Shown: positions 34,046-44,572, counted from the stretch's first letter. The stretch: 64,000 bases of DNA from Echiichthys vipera (GCA_963691815.1 OY829645.1:3162001-3226000), one strand, 5' to 3'. The notes: a model not told the origin generated them from the letters alone. Program-made: numbers and translations.

Positions 34046-34357
34046 GACTCAATAGAGCACTAACAAAGTCGAAACCAACTTCCCACCAACGACTGCCACT
34101 CTAACGACGGTCGTTGGCACTTGGAGCACAAAGGGTTCCAGTGACATCATCGGCCTTGTGAGAGGTTAAATACCTGGATCTCCACACCAGTTAGTTGGAC
34201 CAGTCCCAGCCTGGTCAGATGCGTACATCAACTGATGAAGCCTCTTGGATGAGAGGTGAAACGTCTTCCTAGACAAATAACCAAGTCCACTTGCTTTTGA
34301 CTGAAATTGCTTTGGGGATAACGATGACCTGGACAAAGGACAACATTCACAGGCGTG
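34046..34357 (+). repeat. Penelope 3' tail, plus copy
   Basis: Mirror of 29803-30050, containing AACGACTGTCGTTA and AACGACGGTCGTTG inverted repeats. It ends at the second GCTGCGATACA. Confidence 0.8.
34231..34275 (+). ncRNA. Candidate hammerhead-like motif in Penelope tail, plus copy
   Basis: CTGATGA at 34232-34238, hairpin CCTCT/AGAGG, GAAAC at 34258-34262, then GTCTTCCTAGAC. The core matches the minus-strand copy, with the loop changed from CC to CT. Confidence 0.35.
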
Positions 34358-35181
34358 GCTGCGATACAGCGAGACATACCACTGATGGTGTTTTTATGGC
34401 TACAAATTTTATAATTTATAGGACTAATGATAGTATATATGACTTATAGTATTAATAGCAGCAGGAAGCATCACACAGGACCACGGCAGCAGGCACCACC
34501 ACGATCTGCAGAGAACTGCGAGACGACAAAGCAAAAACAACTCCCGGGAAGAAGTTGAATTAGTAACATGCATTTATAAGACATGGATGATACAGACAGA
34601 GGATAGAAGCTCAGAGTGTCAGGAACAGGATTATCCCCTGGCAGACTAGGCCTATAGCAGCATCATTAAGCATAACAAAATCAGTTTAGGCTACACGTAC
34701 ATGCAGGCTCTAAGAGAAACTGAATGCCAATAACAACATAGCTAAGGGCTCATAAGCCCTAGCTGTATGCTTTATCGAAGAGGAAAGTTTTAAGTTTACT
34801 CTTAAATATGGGGACGGTGTCTTTCTCCTGAACAACACTTGGGAGTTGGTTCCACAGGAGAGGAGCTTGGTAGCTGAAGGCTCTGCCTCCCATTCTACTT
34901 CTGGAGACTCTAGGAACAACAAGTAGCCTGTATTCTCAGAGCTCAGCGATCTAGTCGGGTAATACGGTACTATGAGCTCTTTAAGATACGACGGAGCCTG
35001 ACCAATAAGAGCTTTGTAGGTAAGGAGGAGGATTTTAATTTCTATTCTAGATTTTACAGGTAGCCAGTGCAAAGAAGCTAGTACAGGAGAAATATGTTCT
35101 CTTCGATTTGTTTTAGTTAGTACACGAGCTGCAGCATTTTGGACCAACTGGAGACTCTTAACAGACTTATTGGAGCAGCCC
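34358..35181 (-). pseudogene. L2-like LINE: reverse transcriptase C-terminus and 3' region
   Basis: The minus frame 35147-34710 reads VQNAAARVLT, HISPVLASLHWLPVKSRI and LLLTYKALIGQAPSYL, the very conserved C-terminus of fish L2-type reverse transcriptases. 34369-34709 is its 3' untranslated region and continues at 29802 on the other side of the Penelope block. The upstream part of the protein is cut off at 35181 by the gypsy LTR. The end region is frame-damaged (CGTNSQVLF region), so it is inactive. Confidence 0.85.
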
Positions 35182-35703
35182 TGTCATGAACGGTACAGGT
35201 ATAACAAAAGGTGGACCCAATGCAGACAGACAAAAATAAAAGTACAAATCAAACGTTTAATAATATAAACGGATAAACGCAAAACACTACAAAGAATACA
35301 AATACAATAACTAACTAAACAAACACAGAAACGAGAAGTCGACGGAAGATCAAGGAGACGGACGGGAAACAGGAAAACAGGAAACTACGGAGAAAACGGA
35401 AAACAAACACGATTAGTCAACTTACTACGGGGAGCGTGAAAATCACAACGAGAAAGGGGATGCCAGTCCGGGGGGAATAGTTTTACCAATACAGGGTCGA
35501 TGACGGTCCGGCGCTGCATGCCTGACAGCTTGAGGTATTTAAGGTGGTGAGGTAATCAGCATAATAGGCTGCAGCTTAGGGGAACGCCTACCGGACCTAG
35601 ACAGAGACAAGGGAAAGACACATGCAGGGAAACACGGACAGAGGGAAACAAACTCACACAAAAAGGAAGAGAGGAGGGTACTGAAAGAAACCAGATCTTG
35701 ACA
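35182..35703 (-). repeat. Gypsy 3' LTR
   Basis: TGTCATGAACGG...AGATCTTGACA, 522 bp. It shares the AGGTGGACCCAATGCAGACA and GGGGGAATAGTTTTACCAAT blocks with the solo LTR at 39190-39703 but differs at many places. Confidence 0.85.
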
Positions 35704-37842
35704 GTACGCCCCCCCTCAACGAGCACCCCCAGGATCAGGGACGGATCCAGGATGAGGGATCTGGAGACCCAACTCCTCTCCTCAGGACGGTAGCCCTCCC
35801 AGTCAGGAACAAACAGGCGTCCCGGTGGTCCACCACCAGGGTCGGGATGCGAGCGCTGCGCCTGCCTGACAGTGGCCTCGATCTCCCAGGTTAATGCTGC
35901 CATGACACAAGACGAAGGGACGATGTTCTCCAAACCGAACTCCTCCTCCTCGGCAGGTCCAAACTGCCGTGAGAGTGCGTCAGGCTTAATGTTCTTACTC
36001 CCTGGAATGTAGGTCAAGGTAAAGTTAAAACGACCAAAGAACAAAGCCCATCGGGCTTGACGGGAATTAAGCCTCTTGGCCGTCTGAATATAGGCCAAAA
36101 ATGGAACCTCTGCCCCCTCCAGCCAATGTCGCCACTCCTCCACCGCTAGCTTCACAGCTAGCAACTCACGGTTTCCGACATTGTAGTTTCTCTCTGCAGG
36201 AGACAGTTTCTTGGAGAAGAAAGCACAGGGGTGAACCTTCTTGTCGGAAACAGCTCGCTGGGACAAAACCGCCCCCACTCCTAGATCTGAAGCGTCCACC
36301 TCGACGATGAACTGAAGACCAGTGTCCGGTTGCACAAGCACAGGTGCGGATGAAAAACGCTTCTTCAGAGTCAGAAAAGCAATGTTGGCGGCAGGGGACC
36401 AGTCAAACGGAGTAGAGGGAGAGGTCAACTTGGTCATCGGAGAAACTACCTGACTGTAGTTACGGATAAATCGGCGGTAGAAAGTAGAGAAACCCAAAAA
36501 TCTCTGAAGTTGTTTACGAGAGGTAGGTGTGGGCCATTCGGTCACCGCTGTGACTTTCGCAGGGTCAGCCCTAACCTGTCCACTCTCCACAATATACCCC
36601 AAAAAAGCTACAGACGACACATGAAATTCACACCTTTGGCTTTAACAAATAAACGATTCTCCTGGAGATGCTGAAGAACCTGACGAACGTGCACCACATG
36701 TTCATTCAAGTCTTTAGAGAAAATCAGGATGTCGTCTAGGTACACAAACAGGGAGCGGTTGAGCATATCCCGAAGCACGTCATTAACCAGAGCCTGAAAA
36801 ACAGCCGGGGCATGAGTTAAACCAAAAGGCATGACCAGGTACTCAAAGTGTCCGAGTAGCGTATTGAAGGCTGTCTTCCACTCGTCCCAACCCTCACCCT
36901 CACAAGGTGATATGCATTGCGGAGGTCCAGCTTCCAGAAGACGGTTGCGCCATGCAACGGCTCGAATGCAGAATTGATCAACGGTAGAGGGTACTTATTC
37001 TTGATGGTGATGTTATTAAGTCCCCGGTAATCTATGCAGGGACGCAGGGATTTATCCTTCTTGGCCACAAAGAGAAACCCCGCTCCCAGTGGGGAAGATG
37101 AAGGGCGAATAATCCCTGACTTAAGGGAGTCGTTTATGTAAGTCTCCATAGACTCTCGTTCGGGACCTGACAGATTATAAAGACGACTAGTGGGAAAAGT
37201 CGATCCGGGCAACAGCTCAATGGGGCAGTCGTAAGGACGGTGAGGAGGTAAAGATAGAGCCTTAGTCTTACTGAAAACCTCTGCGAGATCGTGATACACA
37301 TAAGGTACGGAAGACAAATCAGGCGGATCAGGTACAGCGGAACTGAGAGCACTAGGACAACTAGGAGGAGCTGAGCGTAGACAGGAAGAATGACAATGGC
37401 TACTCCAACTCACAATCCGACCCGTCAACCAGTCAATGACCGGATTGTGAGTGATAAGCCAGGGAAGACCAAGAACTACTGGGGCATTGGTGGAAGGCAT
37501 AACATGAAACGCTATAGACTCAGAGTGATTACCAGCCAGAGACATAGTTAAGGGTAAGGTCTCAGCGGAGATCTGAGCGAGTTCGCTCCCACTGAGACTG
37601 TTAACACTTAAGGGAGTCTCCAGCTGGTTCACGGGGATGGCGTTAACGGAAACAAACTCACAATCAATTATATTAGTGTCGGCACCTGAGTGAATAAGTG
37701 CCTGAAGGGAATATTCCCTGCCCTCACACGACAACACAACATCCAGATTTATGCGCTGACGGGGATTATTTGGGACCACTGAACAACTCACCAGGACCCC
37801 GCCTGTGACAGGTGAGCCTGACAGTTTAACCGTTTCCGACAA
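35704..37842 (-). pseudogene. Gypsy pol: protease, RT, RNase H, then fused chromodomain
   Basis: From 37842: the protease motif reads LIHSGAD where LIDSGA is expected, so the catalytic Asp is replaced by His. The reverse transcriptase starts with SLRPCIDYRGLNNITIK; frames shift near 36880 and 36820; the YLDD box is at 36731-36742. RNase H reads GNRELLAVKLAVEEWRHWLE, but about eight residues that normally hold a catalytic TDHKNL motif are absent before YIQTAKRLNSRQARW. After SRQFGP...GGGPPGRLFVPD the sequence jumps to WEGYRPEERSWVSRSLILD, a chromodomain end, so integrase has been removed in frame. The protein would be inactive. Confidence 0.85.
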
Positions 37843-38280
37843 TTAGCTATTTGGTGATTTGGATCTCCACAATAAATGCATAGCCTGTTACGAATACGCT
37901 GCTCACGTTCCGCGGGAGTCAAATGTCTACGACCTAGCTGCATGGGTTCCTCCTGGTCAGGAGCGGAGGACAGAGGAACCCGACTACTCACGGGTACAAC
38001 AGGAATCTGCTCGGGAAAAAAAGGAGGACCAGGAGTCATGGGAAACCCTGACCGTCTCTCGCGGCGTCTCTCACGCAGACGGTTGTCAATTTTTATAGCG
38101 AGGCTAATGAGCTCCTGAAGGTTAGCAGTCTCAGATCTACCCACTAAACTGTCCTTAACCTCCTCATTAAGCCCCTTAAAGAAAATGCTCTGAAGAGCCC
38201 GATCATCCCATCCTAATTGTGCCGCTAACGTGCGAAAAAAAGGTGCCAAAGGAGCTACAGTACCACAAGTACACTCACTG
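37788..38280 (-). pseudogene. Gypsy gag with zinc knuckle, N-terminus lost
   Basis: Minus frame from about 38270: PFFRTLAAQLGWDDRALQS, LNEEVKDSLVGR, LQELISLAIKIDNRLRERRRER and the knuckle CIYCGDPNHQIANC near 37850-37890. This is the usual retrotransposon gag fold end plus CCHC nucleic-acid binder. It overlaps the pol frame by about 55 bp. Upstream codons beyond 38280 are foreign sequence. Confidence 0.82.
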
Positions 38281-38284
38281 AAGC

Positions 38285-39189
38285 CAGTGTTTCCCACAGA
38301 GCAGGTAGCAATGTGTGGTGCAGGGACATACAGAGACCTTATGAGGGGCAGGGTCTCTGACCTCTCCCCTGTCCAGACTCTGACAACAGATATGTGAACT
38401 GCTTTTATCTGAATTATAATATGCAAATATAAATAAGTATATGTCTGCGGGTATAGCAAAGATATGTCAAGTGTTTCTTGGAACTGAATAATCGCAATTG
38501 CATTTAAAGTTTATAACATGATTGGGCTGACATTTATATGATTGAGACATCTATTAGGTTTGTATATATTTATGTGGGACAGATTAGAGCCACCCAGTCC
38601 CTTTGATCTGCAGAAAGACAGTTCAAAGGGACTGAAATCAAATTTGACTGAAATATCTTTTTGGCACCACAACAGAAATGATAGACCTTTTCTTTTTCTT
38701 TATTATCATCGTTCATGACAACATAACAATGAAAACAATAATACTGCAGCTGGACCAGAAGCCTGTTATTGAAAACAGTTTAACGAGACTGATCAGTAGG
38801 GATGGAAGGATACACTGACACCACTAACGATTGGATTCGATTCCCAATACGATGTTTTCAACAAAAAGTGATAAAATCTACAAAATATATAGGCTATTCT
38901 TTTCTCTTTACTTTTCTTTTTCAAGTGAAAGAACGATTATTTCTGAGGTATAAGCTGCAAAACAGTGCACATTTCCTTTTCTTTGTAAAAGTTAAACTGA
39001 AAATATATATATATTTTTTTAAAACAAAAGCAATAATTTAATTAAAAACAAAGAAACCAAGGCTTGGCCTGTGTTCCTAGTTTGTGAATTACATTTTTTT
39101 TTCTAAAGTTATATCAGCATATCCACTATATATTTTCAGAAGCTGAGATCACTGCACATCCACAAACAAGTGTTTACATGTTCAGGAAT
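38285..39189. other. AT-rich sequence with hAT-like end motifs
   Basis: CAGTGTTTCCCACAGAGCAGG at 38285 resembles the left end of hAT elements, and CAGTAGGGATGGAAGGATAC near 38796 resembles another hAT terminus. No matching right ends or 8-bp duplications were found. The remainder is AT-rich without coding signal. Confidence 0.4.
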
Positions 39190-39703
39190 TGTCAGGAACG
39201 GTACGGGGATAGCACAAAAGGTGGACCCAATGCAGACACGGACAAAAGGTAAAGAGTCAAAAGAAACGTTTAATATAATAGACGGACAAACGCAAAACAC
39301 TACAGAGAATATAAATACAAAGACTAACTAAACAAACACGGGAATAACAGGAAGACGACGGAAGATCAGGGAACACAGGAAAACTACGGAGAAAAACAGA
39401 AAACAAACACGATTAATCAACTTACTTCGGGGAGCGTGAAAACCACAACCAGAAAGGGGATGCCAGTCCGGGGGGAATAGTTTTACCAATACAGGGTCGA
39501 CGACGGTCTGGCGCTGCATGCCTGTCAGCTTCGGGTATTTATGGTGGTGGAGTAATCAGCATAACAGGCTGCAGCTTGAGGGAAACGCCTCCCGGACCTA
39601 CACACAGACAAGGGAGAGACACATGCAGGGAAACACAGACAGAGGGAGACAAACTCACACAGAACGGAAGAGAGGAGAGCACTGACAGACACAGATCATG
39701 ACA
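39190..39703 (-). mobile_element. Solo gypsy LTR
   Basis: TGTCAGGAACGG...GATCATGACA, 514 bp, related to 35182-35703. Flanks GGAAT (39185-39189) and TGAAT (39704-39708) share GAAT, compatible with a slightly decayed 5-bp target duplication. No primer site or polypurine tract adjoins it, so I treat it as an independent solo LTR. Orientation is taken from the other LTR. Confidence 0.75.
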
Positions 39704-40350
39704 TGAATATCCAGTTTATGAGGCTTATGATCATATTCAGGTTATGGTGTTTTCATGAGCACTCAGGTTACTCATATTCTCGTACACATGACGAATACCA
39801 TTCTATTAGCAGAGGGTCTGTTTATAGAAACAAACCAGCGTCAGGAAATATGAAACATTTACTAAGACTTAACAACTTAACCAATAGTTTTTTTTCTGCT
39901 CTGACCATCTCCAGCTACAGCTGTCTGCTCTGACCTCTTCCTCATTCTCTCTCTTCACCTGCACACAGATATTGATACTGAAATCAGTATCAATATCTAT
40001 ATTTCAAAATCGCGTTGAAATTAACCCAGAATCAATTCATGGCACTCAGTGTTGATTCTGTGGCGCAGCACCACACACAGCCATGCATAGCATGAAGCAG
40101 TTTGTCTTGTCAGGTAAGAAAGGCCAGTTATTAACGCTTCAAAATTCAGCTGCTTGTGAGCTTACTAATGTTGTCTAATAATAATAATAATAAGTGTAAA
40201 TTTATTAATAGCTTTGATTTACAGCGCCTTTCTAAGTACCCAAGCTCACTTACAATCTATGCACTTGGTGTAAACCCACTATCGGTGTCCCATTTCTGTT
40301 ATCACTCCAAACTTCAATGTTATTTCAATTCATGTGTTCCTTCCTCATAG
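39704..40350. other. Mostly featureless, one perfect hairpin
   Basis: AT-rich sequence with AGATATTGATACTG (39967-39980) and its exact complement at 39985-39998 around AAAT. A short (ATA)n tract lies at 40176-40191. No coding signal before the exon at 40351. Confidence 0.6.
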
Positions 40351-40679
40351 CACCCCCTTGGACTTCTGTTAAATGATGAGAACCAGTCTACAGAGTTGGC
40401 TGATGTTCTACTGCATCACAGTAAGTAGGCTGGGGTGACCAAAACTGAGCATTTTCACCTTGATTAATAAAGCTTTGACATCTACTTGATGTGTCATGTA
40501 GGTAAGTTCCAAAGGGCCCAAATGGCCCGCAGAGCATTTTAGTCAGTGGTGACAGACTAACGGAGGGGAGTAGCCGCGGCATACAGTGTGCCTTTGCAGA
40601 GGGAGAAAATGTTGACCACAGGCTGGAAGGCCTTGTCTTTAAGTTTGAAGATTGGCACACAATCAGAAACCTTTTTGAG
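40351..40679 (+). pseudogene. Two exons resembling a DUF6589-domain protein
   Basis: Exon 40351-40420 lies between CTCATAG and GTAAGTAGG and encodes PLGLLLNDENQSTELADVLL. Exon 40533-40679 lies between CCCGCAG and GTGAGTGAT and encodes SILVSGDRLTEGSSRG, then HRLEGLVFKFEDWHTIRNLFE. The PLGLLxxxEN, GGDQLT-like and EDWHxxxxLxE motifs are those I recall from DUF6589 proteins, which are widespread in fish and invertebrate genomes and of unknown function. The exon phases (1 and 0) do not join, so an exon between them has been lost. The LTR at 40766 cuts off any downstream exon. Confidence 0.6.
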
Positions 40680-40765
40680 GTGAGTGATCTAACAGGGCGG
40701 GACTGTAAACACTTAAAGGACATCTGTACCCTAAAATAACATCAGCACCCGCCCCTACACATCAC

Positions 40766-41655
40766 TGTAGGTGCAACCGGCACCCCAAAGATGATTGTTC
40801 ATTTTTGGATTAACGTGAACTTTCAGTTTGATTATGAGAAGGCCTCAGCCTTGCTCAGACAAACAGGAACGAATGGGCTGAAAGCCTGGGAGCCTTTGTC
40901 CCTGAGCACATTGTTACAAACAATGGCCTGCCATGCACTCTCCCCCACAAGTCAGACCCAGGTGTGATTCTCCAAGGGACCCCCAAACTGTCAGTTCATT
41001 GGCTAACCTGACCTCTGGTGATGACATCATCAGTGTCTATAAAAGTGCAGGACACCCCTTCCTTCTCTCTCTTGGATTCCTCTTCCTTGGACCCTCGTCG
41101 AATCTCCACACTCAACTCGACGCTCTCCTGTCGGATCCAGGGACCAGCTGCCCGTTGTCCCTCAGCCCTGAAAATGGCCTGTATGGTGTAGGATCACTGG
41201 AAAGGTTAATCAACCAGTTATCAACTCAACTGAGCAGAACAAAGAGCGATCTGAGTCCTCTTTTGGAGGACAACAACTAAGACAAGAACCTTTCTTCAAC
41301 CAGCTTCCTTCACAAGACCAGCCACTGGCATCAAGCAAGAAAACATCTCCCATCTCATGGACTGGTAACTAATCACCAACTGGGCATTACTACACGTTAT
41401 AGGACTGTATGAACGGCTAGATAGAATTGTAACTTTGTTATAACCTGAATAAGAACTCCTGCGATCTTCAGCCTACTGGCCTTTGTGTAACTTAAAGGTT
41501 CACACCATCCCTGCAGAGGTCCAAGCCCCCACCTCTCCTCTTTGTTTCGCGCGCACGCACACACACACACACACTTAGCTTTAGTAAGTTTATGTGTGTT
41601 TTGTTTGTTGCATTTATTAATTTGTTAATAAATGTTTGTGTTTACCATATGTCAC
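40766..41655 (+). mobile_element. Truncated LTR, same family as 20460-26888
   Basis: Starts TGTAGGTGCAACCGGCACCC and follows the other copy through its promoter, R and CA-repeat (41549-41572) to GTTTACCATATGTC, where it stops about 300 bp short of the full LTR end. GCTGCAGAGAAGG-like and TTTGTGTAACTTAAAGG sequences match the right half of the minus copy. No gag or pol follows. Confidence 0.8.
40998..41047 (+). promoter_or_regulatory. LTR promoter: CCAAT, CRE-like palindrome, TATA
   Basis: An inverted CCAAT (ATTGG at 40998-41002), the 14-bp palindrome TGATGACATCATCA at 41019-41032 that contains a CRE/AP-1-like core, and TCTATAAAAG at 41036-41045 stand in promoter order. The minus-strand copy at 26660-26710 keeps a similar set, which supports function in the LTR. 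Confidence 0.6.
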
Positions 41656-41875
41656 AGGGTTCTTGAGATGGTACAGGCCAATTTTGACGTCGATCGAGTT
41701 AAATCTCTAGGACAAGTTTGTTAAAGCACAGCACCATCAAAAGGCCAAATATGGACTAAATGTGCATATTCGACTTAAAATAGCTGACTTCCTGTTGTGT
41801 TTAGGATATGGCTTCTTGAGACTTTTTCGTGCGTCTTCTCACTCTCTATGAGCCTACTGATTTTCGTAACTCTAG
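41656..41875. other. Unclassified repeat-like sequence
   Basis: AAAATAGCTGACTTCCTGTT and TTCGTGCGTCTTCTCACTCT resemble a repeat common in fish genomes; family and ends unknown. Confidence 0.4.
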
Positions 41876-42469
41876 GTGAAACCTCATCGAGGGGGGCCGA
41901 CTGCATGGCCTCTACATCTCTGGTCCCCTTCGCCCGGAGCTGCAACACACTGGCCGTCGTCGGGGCCGGTCAGCGGTCGAACTCCACGCTGCTGCATGGC
42001 CTCTACATCCCCCGTCCCCGGCGCGCAGAGCACTGGCACACCGGCTGTCAGTGGGGCCGTATTTCCAACGGCTCCTCGTAGTACAGTAGCTGATGGTCAG
42101 GTACCACGCAGCTCCACTGCCCCAACATCTCTGGTCCCCTGTGCCAAGGTCACCAGCGGGGCCGTGCTTACGGCCCTCTGTCCAGCAGATGGCGATCCTC
42201 TTCCGGTCACCGGGCTTGGTAGCAGGACCCTGGCACAACCCGTGCGCCCAGAACCAACTACTGGTAAACGCCACCAACATGCCAGAAATCCAGTGTTGAA
42301 AAGGTTCCGGTCCTCAAAACTCTTCTTAACTCTGAACCATGCAAGATCAATATGGGACCCGAAATGTAAAAACAAGGGTTTACTCGGGGGCCACTTAAAT
42401 GTCCACAGTATGGTTCCTAAGCAAGAACAATTAGAACATCTACTTATCAATTCAAACATCGACTTCTAG
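41876..42469 (+). pseudogene. LINE leader ORF with imperfect tandem repeats
   Basis: A 197-codon open stretch rich in Pro, Ser, Thr and Ala. Its DNA repeats a unit of about 90-110 bp at least three times, each with a CATGGCCTCTACATC or CCCAACATCTCTGGTCCCC core (41905, 41995, 42117). The last 40 codons (LTLNHARSIWDPKCKNKGLLGGHLNVHSM region, with GGHLNVHSM for the usual LNIRSL start) already belong to the endonuclease. It ends at a TAG in place of the expected Leu codon before the GLTETWL motif. Confidence 0.6.
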
Positions 42470-43510
42470 GGTCTCACAGAAACCTGGCTATCCTCCTCAT
42501 CACCTGAAGCTGCCATAACAATATCAGATTATCATGTTTTTAGGAAAGATAGGGACCATGGGAGAGGTTGGGGGGGTTCTGCTGTACGTCAAAAACATGC
42601 TTAACTGTTGCCTGATAGAGCTACCTCAAGTAATCGACTTAGAATGTGTTGTGGTAAACATCTCCCTTTCTGCCAAAATGTCCTTTACTGTCATTTGCAT
42701 GTATCGTAAACCCTCAGCTACTACAGACTTTTATGATCAGCTTAAGGCTTTACTTAAATCAATTAGTCATAGAAATTAGATAATCTTGGTTGGCGATTTT
42801 AATATAAATTGGGATAATAAGAAAGACAGGAAAAATGTAAAGATAATCACTGATTCTTTTAACTCAACACAATTAATTGACCAACCAACCAGGATAACAA
42901 ACTCCTCTAAAACCAGAATTGACTTGCTGTTTTCAACTAAGCCGGAAAGAATCACTAAGGTTCAGAACCTTTTCACAGGATTATCAGATCACAATGTGAT
43001 TTTCTTTTCCCGGAAACTCAATAAGAATCGTGTCTTAAATTCCCACACATGTCGACCTCAGAAATCACCAAATCATAACTACATCCTTAAGAACCAATAG
43101 CAAAACGTCCTATGTCGACATAAACCAGAGTGCTGACTCCTTCTCTTAAAAAATCAAGGAGATTCTGTTGTCTTTCTCTAGGACAGGGAGCTCTAGGACC
43201 AGGCAATCCAGCTCCCTTCCTTGGTTCAATAATGAGTGTCTTGCACTGTTAAAAGTCAGAGATCAACTGCTCAAAATTGCACTGAAAACTGGTCTAATCA
43301 TTGACCGTCAAAAATTCACATCAGCACGAAATAAAGTAACATCAGCTTTACGAAAAGCCAAGGAAAACTTCTTCTTAAACATAATTGAGAGTGCAAAGGG
43401 AAATCCAAAGAGAGTGTGGAAAGAGATCAATAACCTAACTGGCCGTCAGACTAAACAGAACAGTAAAGGACTGGAACTAAACATTAAGAGTGAATTGGTG
43501 AACACTCCCA
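42340..43510 (+). pseudogene. LINE AP endonuclease and RT linker
   Basis: GLTETWLSSSSPE at about 42468-42506, GGVLLYVKN near 42570-42596, FTVICMYRKPS near 42685-42718, the catalytic ILVGDFNINW at about 42783-42812 and GLSDHNVIFF near 42980-43010 form a complete AP-type endonuclease. A TAG at 42777 splits it. 43168-43510 is the helical linker (WFNNECLALLKVRD, ARNKVTSALRKAKENFF, NPKRVWKEINNLTG) that precedes reverse transcriptase. The enzyme would nick target DNA. Confidence 0.82.
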
Positions 43511-43720
43511 ACACAGTCTCACTTTCAACGCTTCAAAAACTAACGATTGGTCAGGGTCCTTTGGCGTTAGTTACTGACTAAAAAGGTCTCCTTAAACGTA
43601 CAAACCCGACGCAGAGGGCTTTCAACTCATTCCAATGTAAGCCCTTCCGCGGCGATATTTGAAGCTCAGGGAGTTCCTTAAATGAATTGAAAGCCCCCTG
43701 CGTCGGGTTTGAACGTAGGC
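43510..43720 (+). repeat. Left repeat-rich terminus with internal inverted repeat
   Basis: 43602-43631 and 43681-43710 are inverted to each other at 28 of 30 positions (AAACCCGACGCAG / CTGCGTCGGGTTT arms). The outer 43515-43665 matches the reverse complement of 57470-57615 closely. Confidence 0.85.
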
Positions 43721-43799
43721 GAGACGTATGCCTCTTTTCGCATGTGTCCATGGTGCATTCTGGGTCTATTTGATTACATCTTTTTTCATCGCTTGACAC

Positions 43800-43813
43800 A
43801 CGGACTATTTAAG
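43800..43813 (+). other. Possible 5' non-coding exon end
   Basis: GGACTATTTAAG|GTAAGT gives a good splice donor at 43814, upstream of the plus-strand gene. Its true extent is unknown. Confidence 0.35.
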
Positions 43814-44428
43814 GTAAGTAGCTAGTAATAAATAGTGCTAAAAACGATTTGAGAACGATCAAATGTGTAAATCATTGCATTCTATGTTCTTTCGCCGTCT
43901 ATTAATGTAATAGAAACTAGATTATTATCGGCTGTATAATGTTCTAAGAGCTCAGTTAACAGTCATTTAACTAGGCAATAAAGCTAGTCAGCTAGCGCGG
44001 ACAACCGCTAACGTGATATTAAACTTTGATGATGCTTGGTATAAATATCCGTTTTCACAATAGCTAATATTAGTTGAAAGAGATCGCTCATCGTTATTGT
44101 TTTAGGTGTCTAACGTTATATGCGTTTACACGCTCCCAATTAGTCTTACGTTACATGAAATGTTAAGCTAAAATGATATGTGTTTTAGATTTAATCTTTT
44201 CTTTTAATCAGGCTGTCTAGTTGAGATTAAAATATATTTTTAGACACCCTAGATTACGTAAAGACACGTACAGGTGCAAAGCCAGGAATACATAAGACAC
44301 GGCAGAGGACAGACAAAATAGGTGTACCGTCAAATATGTGACCCATTTACTATGTTTGTGACTATTTGTGCATGTTTTAAGGAAGAATGCATTTGTTAAT
44401 ATACCACCTAACGTATTTTGTTTTCAAT
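43814..44428. other. AT-rich, probable intron sequence
   Basis: No recognisable feature apart from short GCTAGC/TAGCTAGT words. Confidence 0.4.
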
Positions 44429-44429
44429 A

Positions 44430-44572
44430 GACCTTTTCAACGGAATTCCATTGCTAGGCAACAGCCTTGTTCCTTGTTTACTTCCTGACAGCTGGTGTCA
44501 TTCACATACACTGCAACAGGAAATAAACTAGGACTGTTTTGGAATGTTTAAGTTTACATCTTTGAAAAGGTC
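44430..44572. mobile_element. Small MITE with GACCTTTTCAA ends
   Basis: GACCTTTTCAA and TTGAAAAGGTC bound 143 bp and are flanked by TA on both sides. The interior GCTAGGCAACAGCCTTGTTC recurs near 51975 in a damaged copy. Confidence 0.7.

Larger units (their letters stand above)
29803..34357. mobile_element. Inverted (head-to-head) Penelope-like element pair
   Basis: Two Penelope-like segments in opposite orientation share their 3' tails at the outside: minus strand from 32705 to 29803 and plus strand from 32706 to 34357. The pair is flanked by an 11-bp duplication, so it entered as one unit. The minus segment has reverse transcriptase plus GIY-YIG endonuclease; the plus segment has only the endonuclease and tail. 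Each has since received a DNA insertion (30358-31991 and 32943-33778). Inverted, truncated copies are a known oddity of Penelope integration. Confidence 0.88.
35182..38284 (-). mobile_element. Ty3/gypsy chromovirus, internally deleted, 5' end lost
   Basis: Minus-strand element with its 3' LTR at 35182-35703 followed on plus by GTACGCCCCCCCTCAACG, the complement of a polypurine tract. Gag, protease, reverse transcriptase, part of RNase H and a chromodomain fragment follow in that order from 38280 downward. Integrase is deleted. The 5' LTR, primer site and gag start are missing; a hAT-like end begins at 38285. The sushi/V-clade chromovirus label is inferred from motif style. Confidence 0.85.
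41876..43510 (+). mobile_element. 5' half of a CR1/L2-like LINE
   Basis: Contains a proline-rich first region with imperfect repeats, an AP-type endonuclease, and the start of the linker before the reverse transcriptase. It is cut at about 43510 where the repeat-rich terminus of the KDZ-like unit begins. The reverse transcriptase is not present in the window on this side. Confidence 0.75.

Noticed and set aside
35182..39703. 35182-35703 and 39190-39703 as the two LTRs of one gypsy element
   Set aside because: They differ at many positions, the right one has no adjoining primer site, and GAAT flanks it on both sides, so it looks like a separate solo LTR.
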